64,000 bases of DNA, taken from assembly GCF_965227785.1 (NCBI RefSeq), contig NZ_OZ245785.1, positions 1,984,001-2,048,000 of the forward strand, in the 5' to 3' direction. This document shows positions 1 through 9,012 of this stretch, one piece after another. The DNA is from Gracilimonas sp965227785 (GTDB lineage Bacteria; Bacteroidota; Rhodothermia; Balneolales; Balneolaceae). Under the pieces are notes generated by a model. It saw only the letters and a list, made by a program, of their open reading frames with translations, did no database searches and was not told the origin of the DNA. Made by a program: the position numbers and the translations under genes. Position 1 is the first letter of the stretch, and each line of letters starts with the position of its first letter.

Positions 1-2
1 TC

Positions 3-1229
3 TCCCCGCCTATGGCTGACGGAGAAACTGTTGAAGCTGCACAGCAAGCTATGAATCTTACCTATCTTCACTGGGGCTTTCACGCCTGGGGCATTTATGC
101 CGTAGTGGGTTTATCACTCGGCTTTTTTGCCTTCAACCGCAGACTCCCCCTTTCCTTCCGCTCGGTTTTTTACCCACTCATTGGAGATCGCATAAAAGGG
201 TGGATGGGTGATGTGATTGACATTCTTGCCGTGTTGGCCACCTTGTTCGGGCTGGCTACTTCACTGGGCCTGGGCGTGCTTCAGGTTAGCGCCGGACTCG
301 ATCATGTATTCGGGTTACCGGACAACATCTACCTGCAGGTAGGAATTATTGTTGCCATTACTTTAGTGGCCACAGGATCGGTAGTTCTTGGAATAGACAA
401 AGGCGTTCGGGTGCTCAGTGAGATGAATGTACGAATAGCCGCCTTGTTCCTCGTCTTTGTGGTTCTGGTAGGTCCAACCATTTTCATTTTTGATTCCTTT
501 ATTCAAAACTTTGGAGGGTACCTTAATTCTGTTGCCACTTTTAGTTTTTGGACTGAATCTTACGCCGGGACCAACTGGCAGAGTTCATGGACTATCTTTT
601 ACTGGGCCTGGTGGATATCCTGGTCCCCTTATGTGGGAATGTTCATTGCGCGAATTTCAAAAGGCCGGTCTGTCAAGGAATTTGTGCTTGGAGTGCTGAT
701 TGTGCCCAGCATCATCACCTTTCTGTGGATGTCTGCTTTTGGCGGAACCGCTATCAGTCTTGAAATGGCCGGAACCGGAAATATCGGCGATGCCGTAAAT
801 GAAAACGTTGCCACTGCCTTGTTTGTATTTCTTGAACAGTTCCCTCTCGAGATGGTCACCTCCATTATTGCTATCGTGCTTATTTTGAGTTTCTTCGTTA
901 CTTCATCTGACTCCGGTTCTTTGGTCATCGACGGTCTTACCAGCGGGGGCAAACTGGATGCTCCGGTAGGCCAGCGTATTTTCTGGGCTCAAACAGAGGG
1001 ACTGGTAGCTGCCATCTTATTGGTTGGCGGTGGATTAAGTGCACTCCAAACGGCTTCCATTAGTACCGGACTTCCCTTTGCTCTTATACTCCTGGTAATG
1101 TGTTACAGCCTGCATCGGGGTTTAAAGCGGGAGTACAAAGAGAACCAGCAAAAAATAAAAGATAAAGAGCGCGATTCGTACGAAGACCTCGTCAAAGACA
1201 CCATCAAGAACCAAAAACAAGGGAACTAA
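3..1229 (+). CDS. BCCT-family osmolyte (betaine/carnitine/choline) transporter, 5' end cut by window edge
   Basis: Inner-membrane transporter of the betaine/choline/carnitine family, which imports compatible solutes or their precursors with Na+ or H+. The reading frame is open to the first base of the window, so the ATG at 12 is probably internal and the N-terminal membrane segments are missing; about 408 codons remain of a usual 500 or so. Family marks are the HWGFHAWGIYAVVGL stretch, VDIL-like text DVIDILAVLATLFGLATSLG, and the tryptophan-rich core signature WAWWISWSPYVGMFIARIS. The C-terminus is a charged cytoplasmic tail. It is followed after a few bases by a universal stress protein, a pairing that suggests cotranscription. 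The substrate cannot be read from sequence; glycine betaine is a guess that fits a marine lifestyle. Confidence 0.9.
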   Translation, partial: SPPMADGETVEAAQQAMNLTYLHWGFHAWGIYAVVGLSLGFFAFNRRLPLSFRSVFYPLIGDRIKGWMGDVIDILAVLATLFGLATSLGLGVLQVSAGLDHVFGLPDNIYLQVGIIVAITLVATGSVVLGIDKGVRVLSEMNVRIAALFLVFVVLVGPTIFIFDSFIQNFGGYLNSVATFSFWTESYAGTNWQSSWTIFYWAWWISWSPYVGMFIARISKGRSVKEFVLGVLIVPSIITFLWMSAFGGTAISLEMAGTGNIGDAVNENVATALFVFLEQFPLEMVTSIIAIVLILSFFVTSSDSGSLVIDGLTSGGKLDAPVGQRIFWAQTEGLVAAILLVGGGLSALQTASISTGLPFALILLVMCYSLHRGLKREYKENQQKIKDKERDSYEDLVKDTIKNQKQGN

Positions 1230-1240
1230 GGAGAATGATT

Positions 1241-2152
1241 ATGAAGAGCTTCGAGCACTGGTTTGTATGCTTAGACTTATCCAAGATGGACGACATCCTG
1301 ACGGGATATACCAATTTTCTAACTTCAGTAATTAAACCTAAAACCATCTCTTTTCTGCATGTGGTTGAGTCCGGAAGTGTAGCCAAAGAAATAGCGGAGT
1401 TGTTTCCTCATATTGAAACGGATCAGGACTTTGAAGGTGTAATCAGGGATGAACTCAATAAAAAAATTGAGGAATACTTTGGTGATTCTGATATCGAAAT
1501 CCGGCTAATTATAAAAGAAGGCCGCCCCACCGATCAGATTATTGAGCTGATGAATTCCATGGATCCTGACCTCCTTATGATGGGTAAGAAAACCGGATAT
1601 GTGGGAGAAGGAGTGATCGCACGTCGTATCGTAAAATATGTACCGGCTTCTATTTTATTTGTACCCGAAAATAGCCGCTATGCCATGAATACCATTCTTG
1701 CTCCGGTAGATTTCTCCCGGCAGTCTGCTAAAGCAGTAAAACTCGCACGTAACCTTGTAGAGCCACAGAACGGTTCTGTGCAGGCTCAGCATATTTTTAA
1801 ATATCCCGCTCACTTTTTTCCTTATATGCCGAGCGAAGATGAAAAAGATAAAATCAGAAATCATATAAAGGATCAAAAAGAGAACTTTATTACTGAATAC
1901 AGCCTTCCTGATGATGTGAAATTTACCCTAACCCTCCACAAAGAAGGTCGCATTGGAGATGAGGTGTATGATGAAGCCGTGAGAAATCAGGCTGACCTTA
2001 TCATTGTAGGTTCCAAATCGGATAAGAAGATTACCAGTATCCTGAGGGACGATTTCACCGATAAAATGACGTATTACTCGTTCGGAATTCCCTTGCTGGT
2101 AGTCAAGAATAAAGAGAAACATCAGAAATTCCTGAAGACTTTATTCAGCTAA
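1241..2152 (+). CDS. Tandem-domain universal stress protein (UspA family)
   Basis: Cytoplasmic protein with two Usp folds, roughly residues 1-145 and 150-303. The end of each domain keeps the nucleotide-loop and final strand pattern: MMGKKTGYVGEG...SILFVP in the first and IVGSKSDKK...IPLLVV in the second. Domain one has only a partial glycine pattern, so ATP binding is uncertain. An AAGGAG ribosome site at 1228-1233 has good spacing to the ATG at 1241; another ATG six bases upstream (1235) is less well placed. The gene follows the BCCT transporter almost directly. Usp proteins are commonly encoded next to ion or osmolyte transporters and are thought to modulate them; here that role is inferred from position only. 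Confidence 0.88.
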   Translation: MKSFEHWFVCLDLSKMDDILTGYTNFLTSVIKPKTISFLHVVESGSVAKEIAELFPHIETDQDFEGVIRDELNKKIEEYFGDSDIEIRLIIKEGRPTDQIIELMNSMDPDLLMMGKKTGYVGEGVIARRIVKYVPASILFVPENSRYAMNTILAPVDFSRQSAKAVKLARNLVEPQNGSVQAQHIFKYPAHFFPYMPSEDEKDKIRNHIKDQKENFITEYSLPDDVKFTLTLHKEGRIGDEVYDEAVRNQADLIIVGSKSDKKITSILRDDFTDKMTYYSFGIPLLVVKNKEKHQKFLKTLFS

Positions 2153-2178
2153 AAATCTTATTGCATTAAGACATGGTC

Positions 2179-2198
2179 ATTCCTGCGAAGGCAGGAAT
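2179..2198. repeat. Intergenic hairpin repeat, AGATTC...GAATGAC type, copy 1
   Basis: An 8-bp perfect stem (ATTCCTGC with GCAGGAAT) closes a GAAG tetraloop in the 250-base gap between the stress protein and yajC. Read on the minus strand it is framed by AGATTC and GAATGAC, the same frame as the hairpin at 57044-57064. This resembles small dispersed intergenic palindromes of many genomes. The rest of the 2153-2402 gap shows no gene; a small minus-strand open frame across it is an artefact of the repeat. Confidence 0.6.
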
Positions 2199-2402
2199 CT
2201 GGTTTTTTAACCTGTTTGCGGTGCTCAGCACCGCAACACCCTGACGAGGCTCTGCCTCCAGTTCTTCGTTGATAATATTGATATTCACAATTCACCCTGT
2301 CGGGAATGCCAGCATATAGGTAAACCGTTTTAATATCGTCATTGAATGCAGGAATTCGTATCTTCGACCCGCAATAATTTAATCGCACATTAATCAACGA
2401 CT

Positions 2403-2723
2403 ATGCAATTTCTACCACTTTTTTTAATGGGTAATCCTGACGACCCGAACGCCGGCATTATCAACCTCGTGTTTCTCGGCGCTATTTTCCTGGTATTTTA
2501 CCTTTTTATCATACGTCCGCAGAGTAAACGACAAAAAGAAATTAAAGAGCAAGTTGAGGGCATGAAAAAAGGCGACAAAGTTGTTACGTCTTCAGGTATC
2601 ATCGGTATCGTTGATAAAATCGAAGAAAGCGAATTTCTGCTTGATATTGACAGCGGCACCAAACTTCGCATGTTGAAGTCGGCCGTAACCGATGTGAACC
2701 CTCACAAAAAGGATAAGGATTAA
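2403..2723 (+). CDS. yajC: Preprotein translocase subunit YajC
   Basis: Small single-pass inner-membrane protein that associates with SecDF next to the SecYEG channel. The 106-residue product has the expected plan: a short N-terminus, one membrane helix at about residues 20-42 ending in the signature FIIRPQSKRQKE, then a soluble domain with VTSSGIIGIVDKI and a late KLRMLKSAV strand. Length and motif order match the family closely. secD or secF are not adjacent; the neighbours are the stress protein upstream and ribB downstream. The gene has its own 250-base upstream gap, so it probably has its own promoter. Confidence 0.95.
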   Translation: MQFLPLFLMGNPDDPNAGIINLVFLGAIFLVFYLFIIRPQSKRQKEIKEQVEGMKKGDKVVTSSGIIGIVDKIEESEFLLDIDSGTKLRMLKSAVTDVNPHKKDKD

Positions 2724-2836
2724 AGAATAGCAATTTCGACCTCTTTTGTTTTCTCCATCAACAAGGAGAAAGACTCGTTGTTAAAGAATCAAGGTTGAAA
2801 CACTATAATAAAGCTTTTTATTACGTTCAGGAAAGC

Positions 2837-2857
2837 CCTCTCCTTGCGAAGGAGGGG
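2837..2857. repeat. Intergenic GC-rich hairpin repeat (CCTCTCCTT/AAGGAGGGG)
   Basis: A 9-bp stem with one G-T wobble and a GCG loop lies in the 204-base gap between yajC and ribB and is followed by TTAGGTGAGGT. The form is that of the dispersed intergenic element seen in many Bacteroidetes genomes. It is not followed by a T-run, so it does not look like an intrinsic terminator. Confidence 0.45.
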
Positions 2858-2927
2858 ATTTAGGTGAGGTCGAAGTTTAGGCTTCGAAGTTATAATTTGT
2901 CTACAAACTAATTTCATCCAATAAAAC

Positions 2928-4127
2928 ATGAATCAGGAATTTCGCTTTAATACTATTCCAGAAGCCATTGAAGACATTAAAAATGGCAAAATGGTCATTG
3001 TTGTGGATGATGAAGACCGCGAAAATGAAGGGGATTTCCTTATGGCGGCCGAAATGGTTAGTACCGAAGCCATTAATTTAATGGTAACCCATGGTCGTGG
3101 GCTGGTTTGTGCTCCCATCACCAAAGAAAAAGCCGACAAATTGCATTTGCGGCATATGGTACAGGAAGGAGCCGATCCCGACGAAGCCAATTTTACTATC
3201 TCCATCGATCACAAACGACAGACCACGACCGGAATTTCTGCTGCCGATCGGGCCAACACCATTCGGGAATTGGCCAGTGAAGATTCGAAGCCGGTTGATT
3301 TCCGTCGTCCCGGACATGTGTTTCCATTACTTGCAGCAGAGGGTGGTGTTCTTAGAAGAGCAGGACACACCGAAGCGGCTATCGACCTTGCAAGGCTTGC
3401 CGGCTTAAAGCCCGTGGGTATTATCTGTGAAATTATGAAGGAAGACGGCGACATGGCCCGCGTTCCGGACCTCATCGAGATGGCGGATGAGTTTGAGATG
3501 AAGATCATCACCATCAAAGATCTTATTGCTTACCGAAATGAGAATGAGACGCTGGTTCACGAGGTTATGGATGTGAATCTTCCCACTATGTATGGCGACT
3601 TCAGTCTCCGTGCTTTCAAAGAAAAACTTACCGGCGACATTCACCTGGCGCTTACAAAGGGTAGCTGGACAAAAGAAGAACCGGTACTTACCCGTGTTCA
3701 CTCTTCTGATTTAATTGGAGATATTTTTGGTGCCCGCAATAAAGACACCAGTGAGCAACTTCACCAGGCCATGCTACAGGTTGAGCGTGAAGGAAAGGGT
3801 GTGGTTTTATACATGAACCGAAACCAACGCGGATCGGTACTCGTGAATCAGCTTAAAACCCTGAAAGCATTACAACAGGGCAAAATGGAAAATAACGAAG
3901 AGGATATATCTCCAAGAAGTGATACCAAAGATTATGGTGTCGGTGCTCAGATCCTTCGCTCGCTCGGTATCCGAAAACTTAAACTGATGACCAATAATCC
4001 TGTGAAAAGAATTGGTATTAAAAGTTTCGGATTGGAAATTATAGATCAGGTTCCCATTGAGCACAACTTTGATTTCTCAACTCAGAAATATCCTTTCGAG
4101 AAAGAAGAAGGGAAATCAGATAAGTAA
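2928..4127 (+). CDS. ribB: 3,4-dihydroxy-2-butanone-4-phosphate synthase with a degenerate GTP-cyclohydrolase-II-like C-terminal domain
   Basis: Residues 1 to about 205 form an intact RibB domain, which converts ribulose 5-phosphate to dihydroxybutanone phosphate for riboflavin synthesis: the acidic motif DDEDRENEGD, THGRGLVCAP and HTEAAIDLARLAGL are all present. Residues 210-399 align along their length with GTP cyclohydrolase II (TRVHSSDLIGDIFG, YGVGAQILRSLG, LMTNNPVKR). However, the canonical zinc triad in HSECLTGD...RCDCG is replaced by D, K and T, and the RQEGRxIG loop reads NRNQRGSV. The second activity is therefore probably lost, as in the described RibBX variants. Automatic annotation would probably call this bifunctional RibBA. 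A separate GTP cyclohydrolase must exist elsewhere; ribD and ribE lie at 44.7-46.4 kb. Confidence 0.92.
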   Translation: MNQEFRFNTIPEAIEDIKNGKMVIVVDDEDRENEGDFLMAAEMVSTEAINLMVTHGRGLVCAPITKEKADKLHLRHMVQEGADPDEANFTISIDHKRQTTTGISAADRANTIRELASEDSKPVDFRRPGHVFPLLAAEGGVLRRAGHTEAAIDLARLAGLKPVGIICEIMKEDGDMARVPDLIEMADEFEMKIITIKDLIAYRNENETLVHEVMDVNLPTMYGDFSLRAFKEKLTGDIHLALTKGSWTKEEPVLTRVHSSDLIGDIFGARNKDTSEQLHQAMLQVEREGKGVVLYMNRNQRGSVLVNQLKTLKALQQGKMENNEEDISPRSDTKDYGVGAQILRSLGIRKLKLMTNNPVKRIGIKSFGLEIIDQVPIEHNFDFSTQKYPFEKEEGKSDK

Positions 4128-4718
4128 TTAAATAATTCCTTCCTGCTTGGCAGGTTCATCTAAGTTCACATCTTCCAATTCCTCAGAAGAGTCATCATCT
4201 GCATTTTGAGTGATAAAGAAACGCTTGTTGAATATCAGTAACAGTATGATGGAACAGGAAATAGCAATATCGGCTACGTTAAAGATATAAGGGAAAACGG
4301 TCCAGTCCCCAATCTGAAGAGAGAAATAAATAAAATCGACTACGTGCCCTTCAAGCACTCCGCCGTAATCCATAATTATACCCATGAATAGCCGGTCGGC
4401 AATATTACCGAAGGCACCTCCAACAATCAGCCCCATACAAACCAGGTAGCCAATTCCGGCCTGATCCAGATTACGGAGAATGTAAATCAGAATTCCGCTG
4501 ACAGCCAGAATAGCTATGGCACTAATGGCAGGCGTAGAGAGTACGTCTATACCCAAGGCCATCCCGGGATTCTTAGTGAAATAGAATTGCAGCCATCCCT
4601 CTATCAGGACTTTATTTTGCAATTCAGGGGTAGTCCGGATCAGCCATTTCGTTATCTGGTCTATAACCAACACAATGACGGCCGGAACCAATAAAGCGAG
4701 CAGTTTTTTTCGGGTCAA
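4128..4718 (-). CDS. lspA: Lipoprotein signal peptidase (signal peptidase II)
   Basis: Inner-membrane aspartyl protease that cleaves prolipoprotein signal peptides after lipidation; several lipoprotein substrates are encoded in this window. Four membrane segments are visible. The two catalytic-aspartate motifs are present: NIADRLF and FNVADIAIS, with the expected NPGMALG motif before them. The only plausible start is a TTG at 4718, ten bases after the stop of the DksA-like gene. The 196-residue length, including an acidic C-terminal tail, is slightly long for the family. The stop codon abuts that of ribB on the other strand with no gap. It is the last gene of an ileS-dksA-lspA cluster. Confidence 0.94.
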   Translation of the reverse strand: MTRKKLLALLVPAVIVLVIDQITKWLIRTTPELQNKVLIEGWLQFYFTKNPGMALGIDVLSTPAISAIAILAVSGILIYILRNLDQAGIGYLVCMGLIVGGAFGNIADRLFMGIIMDYGGVLEGHVVDFIYFSLQIGDWTVFPYIFNVADIAISCSIILLLIFNKRFFITQNADDDSSEELEDVNLDEPAKQEGII

Positions 4719-4728
4719 ACCGGTTCGA

Positions 4729-5130
4729 TTATCTGCGTTTCAGTTTAGCTTCGATACTCAACTGAGTATGAGGCACAGCTTCCAGCCGGCCTTTGGATAT
4801 CTTCTTCCCGGTTACCTTACACACGCCATACGTTTTATTGTCGATACGCTTGAGGGCGTCATCCAAATACTTTACGAACTTACGGGTTCTGTTAAATAGC
4901 ATGTAAGTTTTCTCCCGCTCCTGAGCATCCGTGCCGGCATCTGCCATATGGTAGGAGTAGGCCGATTCATCCGAAGCATTTTCCATGCTTTCACGGAGGG
5001 TGCGCTGCAGAGCATTCAGCTCTTCTTCAGCTTCTTCCATTTTTTTGACGATAATCTCACGGAAGTACCCCAGTTCTTTATCACTGTAAGGAGATACTCT
5101 TTCTTCGTTTTTTGTTTCTTTATCTGCCAT
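4729..5130 (-). CDS. TraR/DksA-family RNA-polymerase-binding regulator, zinc cysteines reduced
   Basis: A 133-residue relative of DksA, which binds the RNA polymerase secondary channel. A long N-terminal coiled-coil (about residues 18-100) leads to a C-terminal zinc-finger-like module. That module reads YGVCKVTGKKISKGRLEAVPHTQLSIEAK, so only one of the four zinc cysteines of canonical DksA remains. This cysteine-poor form is typical of Bacteroidetes homologues and is not a local mutation as far as I can judge. The frame extends upstream into ileS, but the ATG at 5130, just after the ileS stop, gives the normal N-terminus. It lies between ileS and lspA, in a conserved cluster order. Confidence 0.88.
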   Translation of the reverse strand: MADKETKNEERVSPYSDKELGYFREIIVKKMEEAEEELNALQRTLRESMENASDESAYSYHMADAGTDAQEREKTYMLFNRTRKFVKYLDDALKRIDNKTYGVCKVTGKKISKGRLEAVPHTQLSIEAKLKRR

Positions 5131-5140
5131 AGCTGCTTGG

Positions 5141-8100
5141 TTATGAATTAATATTTCTTCGAATGGAGATGGTGCACTCTTCCTCTCCAATCTCCCAGCT
5201 CTTGGTGAAGTCTGATACTTCCAGCTCTGAGATTTGAATTTCTTCCGCCAGTGTTTCCTTCTTAATATAATCACTCATAGAAACAACGGCTTCTTTAATA
5301 TTGTCTGCTCCGGTAAAACCAATGGCAATTCGATCAGTGACGTCAAAGTTTGCTTCTTTTCGCATATTCTGCACACGGTTCACAAACTCCCGGGCTATAC
5401 CTTCCTTAACCAGCTCTTCACTGAGATCCGTATCCACAGCCACACTTAAGCCATCTTCGGTTTCAACGGTCCAGCCCTCAAGTCCGGTACGGATAATCTC
5501 GAGCCCTTCGGAGTCAATACGAATGGTTTCACCCTCAACCTCGAGGTCAATCCATCCGTTTTTCTCAAACTCGGTGATTTCTTCCGTCGTCAGTTCTCCG
5601 ATTCGGGCTGCAACGGGCTTCATTTTTGGGCCCAGTCTCTTACCCAGAACCGGATAGTTTGGTTTCGCCGATTTCCGAACAATTCCGGAATCGTCATTCA
5701 CAAACTGAATGTCTTTAACGTTTACCTCTTCTAATATTATGTCACGAACCGATTCGATGGCCTGACGCTCACTTTCATCCTTAATAGGGAGGATAATTCG
5801 TGAAAGCGGCTGACGTACATTCATCTCAATTTGGTTACGCACCCGCAGTACGATGTAGGAAATCAACCGGGCCATTTCCATCTTATGCTCCAGCGCCTTG
5901 TTGATCGCTGTCTCTTCCACGGTCGGGAAAAAAGCAATATGAACCGATTCTTCATCCTGCTGGGTAACGCTATTCAGCTTTTGGTACAGCCATTCTCCAA
6001 TAAAAGGAGCAATCGGACTAATTAGCTTACTGAGGTTACTCAGGCATTCGTATAAGGTCTGGTAGGCCGTCGTTTTGTCCAGCGTATTTCCTTCTTTCCA
6101 GAAGCGGCGCCGGTTCCGGCGTACATACCAGTTACTCAATTCTTCCACAAAACTTTCAAGCTCCCGGGCGGCTTTGGTGGGCTCGTAATCTTCGTAATAT
6201 TCTTCAACCAGCTTAACGGTTGAGTTCAGTTTCGAAATCACCCACTTGTCAATTTCGGGCCGATCCGCAATAGGAATAGCCGTTCCTGAAAACGTAAACC
6301 CATCAATATTCGCATACATCGCGAAGAAAGAGTAGGTATTCACAATGGTATTAAAAAACTTTCGCTGAACTTCTTTCAGTCCGTCATCACTGAACTTCAG
6401 ATTCTCCCATGGGGATGAGTTACTCATCATATACCAGCGAACGGTATCGGCTCCATATTCCTGGATAACCTCAAAAGGGTCTACCGTATTCCCTTTCGAC
6501 TTACTCATTTTCTCGCCGTTTTCGTCGAGAACCAGCCCATTAGATACTACATTCTTATACGCCTGCTCATTGAAGAGCATCGTTCCCAAGGCATGCAGTG
6601 TATAGAACCATCCTCGGGTTTGATCCACACCTTCGGCAATAAAATCAGCCGGATAATTGTAGCTGAATTCATGGTCGTTATCAAAAGGGTAATGCCATTG
6701 TGCAAAAGGCATGGCGCCGGAGTCGAACCAAACATCCAGCAAGTCAGGAATTCGGCGCATGGTTCCGCCGTCTGGGGCTTCCCAGGTTAAATCATCTATA
6801 TAGGGGCGATGCAGATCAATTTCTGCTTCTTCATCCAAACCGGCTTTTTCGCGAAGTTCAGCCATACTGCCGATACACTCCACATACTCCGGATCTTTAT
6901 CACTCACCCAAATTGGGATTGGCGTTCCCCAATAACGCTGACGGGAAACCGCCCAGTCCACATTATTTTCGAGCCAGGTTCCAAAACGACCGGTTCCGGT
7001 ACTTTCCGGCTTCCAGTTGATTTGCTTGTTCAGCTCTACCATTCGGTCTTTCACTTTGGTAGTCTCGATAAACCAGGACTCCACCGGGTACGACATCAAC
7101 GGTGTTCCCTTTCTCCAGTCGAATGGATAGTTGTGGACCATCGTCTCATGTTTGTACATGAGATTCTTTTCCTTAATAGCCCGGGCAATATCTTTGTCGG
7201 CTTCTTTGAACCACTGCCCCTGAAAATCCGGAGCTTTTTCCGTGAACTTACCATCCCGGTCAATCGGATTGAACATCGGGATATCGGCTTTTTGGCACGA
7301 CTCATAGTCATCGGCACCAAAAGCAGGAGCAGTGTGTACCACACCTGTACCATCTTCGGTGGTCACATAGTCAGCCGGGATAACTCTCCAGGCCTGCGAC
7401 TTATCAAATTCTTTAAAGGCAAAATCAAATACAGGCTCATAAGTGCGGTGCAGCAGCATTGAACCTTTTATCTCTTCCTGGATGATGTAATCCTCACCCA
7501 GAACCTCTTCCACACAGTTTTTGGCCATGATGAAAGTCTCATCAAAATGTCCCACCTTCACGTAATCCAAATTCGGATTCACAGCCAGGGCCATGTTGGA
7601 AACGATGGTCCATGGGGTAGTCGTCCAAGCCAGGAAATAGGTATTCTCTTCGCCTTCAACCGGAAACTTCACGTAGATAGAAGGATCCTGTGTTTCCTTA
7701 TACCCCAGGCTTACCTCGTGTGAAGAAAGAACCGTTCCACTACCGGGTGAATACCACTGAATTTTATACCCTTTATACACCAGATTCTTTTCGAAGAGCT
7801 TATTAAATGCCCACCAAACCGACTCGATATAGTCATTTTCGAAAGTGACATACGGGTTATCCTGATCAACCCAATAAGCCATTCGGGAGGTCAATTCATC
7901 CCAAAGATCTTTGTATTTGAGCACGCTTTCACGGCACTTGGCATTGTATTTTTCGATGCCGTATTCCTCAACCTGTGCGCGACCTTCGAGCCCTAACTCT
8001 TTTTCAACTTCAATTTCTACTGGCAAGCCGTGCGTATCCCAACCGGCTTTACGTTCTACTCTGAACCCTTTCAGTGTTTTGTACCGGCAAAACATATCCT

Positions 8101-8299
8101 TTACCGTACGGGCCATCACATGGTGAATGCCCGGCTTTCCATTTGCTGTGGGTGGCCCCTCAAAAAAGGTATAGGGAATACCATCCTCACGCGTCTTGAG
8201 GCTCTTTTTGAAAATCTTTTGGTCCTTCCACCAATTCAGGGTTTCAACTTCTGATTTGGGAAAGCTTAACTGCTTTATTTCTTCGAATTTTTTTGCCAT
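5141..8299 (-). CDS. ileS: Isoleucyl-tRNA synthetase, long type without C-terminal zinc finger
   Basis: Cytoplasmic class I aminoacyl-tRNA synthetase charging tRNA-Ile. The 1052-residue protein has the HIGH-equivalent motif in GKPGIHHVM at about residues 55-62, the connective editing domain with AWTTTPWT and GVVHTAPAFGADD, and the KMSKS loop in GEKMSKSKGN near residue 597. The C-terminal region carries the anticodon-binding domain and a DUF5915-like tail without the CxxC zinc finger of E. coli-type IleS. This is the architecture of the eukaryote-like (type 2) enzymes, some of which tolerate mupirocin. It heads the ileS-dksA-lspA cluster. A TATATTTG element at 8335-8342 could be its -7 box. 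Confidence 0.96.
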   Translation of the reverse strand: MAKKFEEIKQLSFPKSEVETLNWWKDQKIFKKSLKTREDGIPYTFFEGPPTANGKPGIHHVMARTVKDMFCRYKTLKGFRVERKAGWDTHGLPVEIEVEKELGLEGRAQVEEYGIEKYNAKCRESVLKYKDLWDELTSRMAYWVDQDNPYVTFENDYIESVWWAFNKLFEKNLVYKGYKIQWYSPGSGTVLSSHEVSLGYKETQDPSIYVKFPVEGEENTYFLAWTTTPWTIVSNMALAVNPNLDYVKVGHFDETFIMAKNCVEEVLGEDYIIQEEIKGSMLLHRTYEPVFDFAFKEFDKSQAWRVIPADYVTTEDGTGVVHTAPAFGADDYESCQKADIPMFNPIDRDGKFTEKAPDFQGQWFKEADKDIARAIKEKNLMYKHETMVHNYPFDWRKGTPLMSYPVESWFIETTKVKDRMVELNKQINWKPESTGTGRFGTWLENNVDWAVSRQRYWGTPIPIWVSDKDPEYVECIGSMAELREKAGLDEEAEIDLHRPYIDDLTWEAPDGGTMRRIPDLLDVWFDSGAMPFAQWHYPFDNDHEFSYNYPADFIAEGVDQTRGWFYTLHALGTMLFNEQAYKNVVSNGLVLDENGEKMSKSKGNTVDPFEVIQEYGADTVRWYMMSNSSPWENLKFSDDGLKEVQRKFFNTIVNTYSFFAMYANIDGFTFSGTAIPIADRPEIDKWVISKLNSTVKLVEEYYEDYEPTKAARELESFVEELSNWYVRRNRRRFWKEGNTLDKTTAYQTLYECLSNLSKLISPIAPFIGEWLYQKLNSVTQQDEESVHIAFFPTVEETAINKALEHKMEMARLISYIVLRVRNQIEMNVRQPLSRIILPIKDESERQAIESVRDIILEEVNVKDIQFVNDDSGIVRKSAKPNYPVLGKRLGPKMKPVAARIGELTTEEITEFEKNGWIDLEVEGETIRIDSEGLEIIRTGLEGWTVETEDGLSVAVDTDLSEELVKEGIAREFVNRVQNMRKEANFDVTDRIAIGFTGADNIKEAVVSMSDYIKKETLAEEIQISELEVSDFTKSWEIGEEECTISIRRNINS

Positions 8300-8334
8300 A
8301 AAAAACTTAGTTCCGGCGAATCATTTATAAGCCT

Positions 8335-8342
8335 CAAATATA
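8335..8342 (-). promoter_or_regulatory. Candidate -7 element (TATATTTG) for ileS
   Basis: On the minus strand TATATTTG matches the Bacteroidetes TAnnTTTG consensus 35 bases before the ileS ATG. No convincing TTG lies 19-21 bases upstream, so this is weaker than the promoters of the two tRNA genes. Confidence 0.3.
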
Positions 8343-8439
8343 CAAAATATCAGAGAAAACCATGTATCCAGTTCGATCAAAAAAATCCACCACTTGTACC
8401 TAAGACACAAAAGGTTTAAGGAAGCATAAATGAAAAGGG

Positions 8440-9009
8440 ATGAAAAGCTGTTTAGCAACACATACCTTTAAAAAAATAATTCAATCAATTATTGTGACCC
8501 AAACATATCACCGAACTATTTCTAAAGAAAATCCTTATAAACTCGTTTTTGTCTGCCTGGGTAATATCTGCCGAAGTCCTACTGCCGAGGGCGTCTTTAT
8601 TCATAAAGTACGTGAAGCAGGTTTAGAAAATTATTTCTATATCGACTCCGCCGGGACGGCAGCATATCATGTAGGGGAATCGGCCAACAGCAAGAGCCAG
8701 GCTACTGCAAATAAGCATGGAATTCACCTTCCTTCCAAAGCCCGAAAGTTTGAGTATGCCGACGTGGAAGAGTTTGACCTTATCCTGGCTATGGATTCCG
8801 AAAATCACAGGAATATCAAAAACTTAGACCGAAAAAATCGTTTTTCGGATAAAATAAAAATGATGCGCGAGTTTGACCCCAACCCCGGAGACGGAGAAGT
8901 TCCCGACCCCTATTATGGCGGGCTGGAAGGATTCGAAAATGTATTCCAGGTATTAAACCGAAGCTGCGAAGCCCTGCTTGAAGAATTAGAACCCCTCATC
9001 GAAAAATAA
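8440..9009 (+). CDS. Low-molecular-weight protein-tyrosine-phosphatase family phosphatase
   Basis: Cytoplasmic phosphatase of the low-molecular-weight PTP family. The P-loop CLGNICRS (C39, R45) gives the C-x5-R active site, and the general-acid aspartate is in the late DPYYGG motif. The first 30 residues precede the family's first strand and are not conserved-looking; a GTG at 8494 is an alternative start. Three bases separate it from a fructosamine-kinase-family gene. In bacteria these two families are repeatedly neighbours, and the phosphatase has been linked to sugar-phosphate-modified amines rather than phosphotyrosine. A protein-deglycation role is therefore the better guess than signalling, but it is inferred from context. 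Confidence 0.9.
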   Translation: MKSCLATHTFKKIIQSIIVTQTYHRTISKENPYKLVFVCLGNICRSPTAEGVFIHKVREAGLENYFYIDSAGTAAYHVGESANSKSQATANKHGIHLPSKARKFEYADVEEFDLILAMDSENHRNIKNLDRKNRFSDKIKMMREFDPNPGDGEVPDPYYGGLEGFENVFQVLNRSCEALLEELEPLIEK

Positions 9010-9012
9010 CTT

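Noticed and set aside
2158..2397. Minus-strand open frame of 79 codons in the gap before yajC
   Set aside because: It runs through the hairpin repeat; its C-terminal text (DSCLRRNDH) is the usual false translation of such repeats, and it resembles no protein.
2928..4127. Fully bifunctional RibBA
   Set aside because: The GTP-cyclohydrolase half lacks the three zinc cysteines and part of the active-site loop, so only the RibB activity is supported.
6809..7462. Plus-strand frame of 217 codons antisense to ileS
   Set aside because: Lies entirely within the well-supported ileS gene; no recognisable domain and an unnatural composition.
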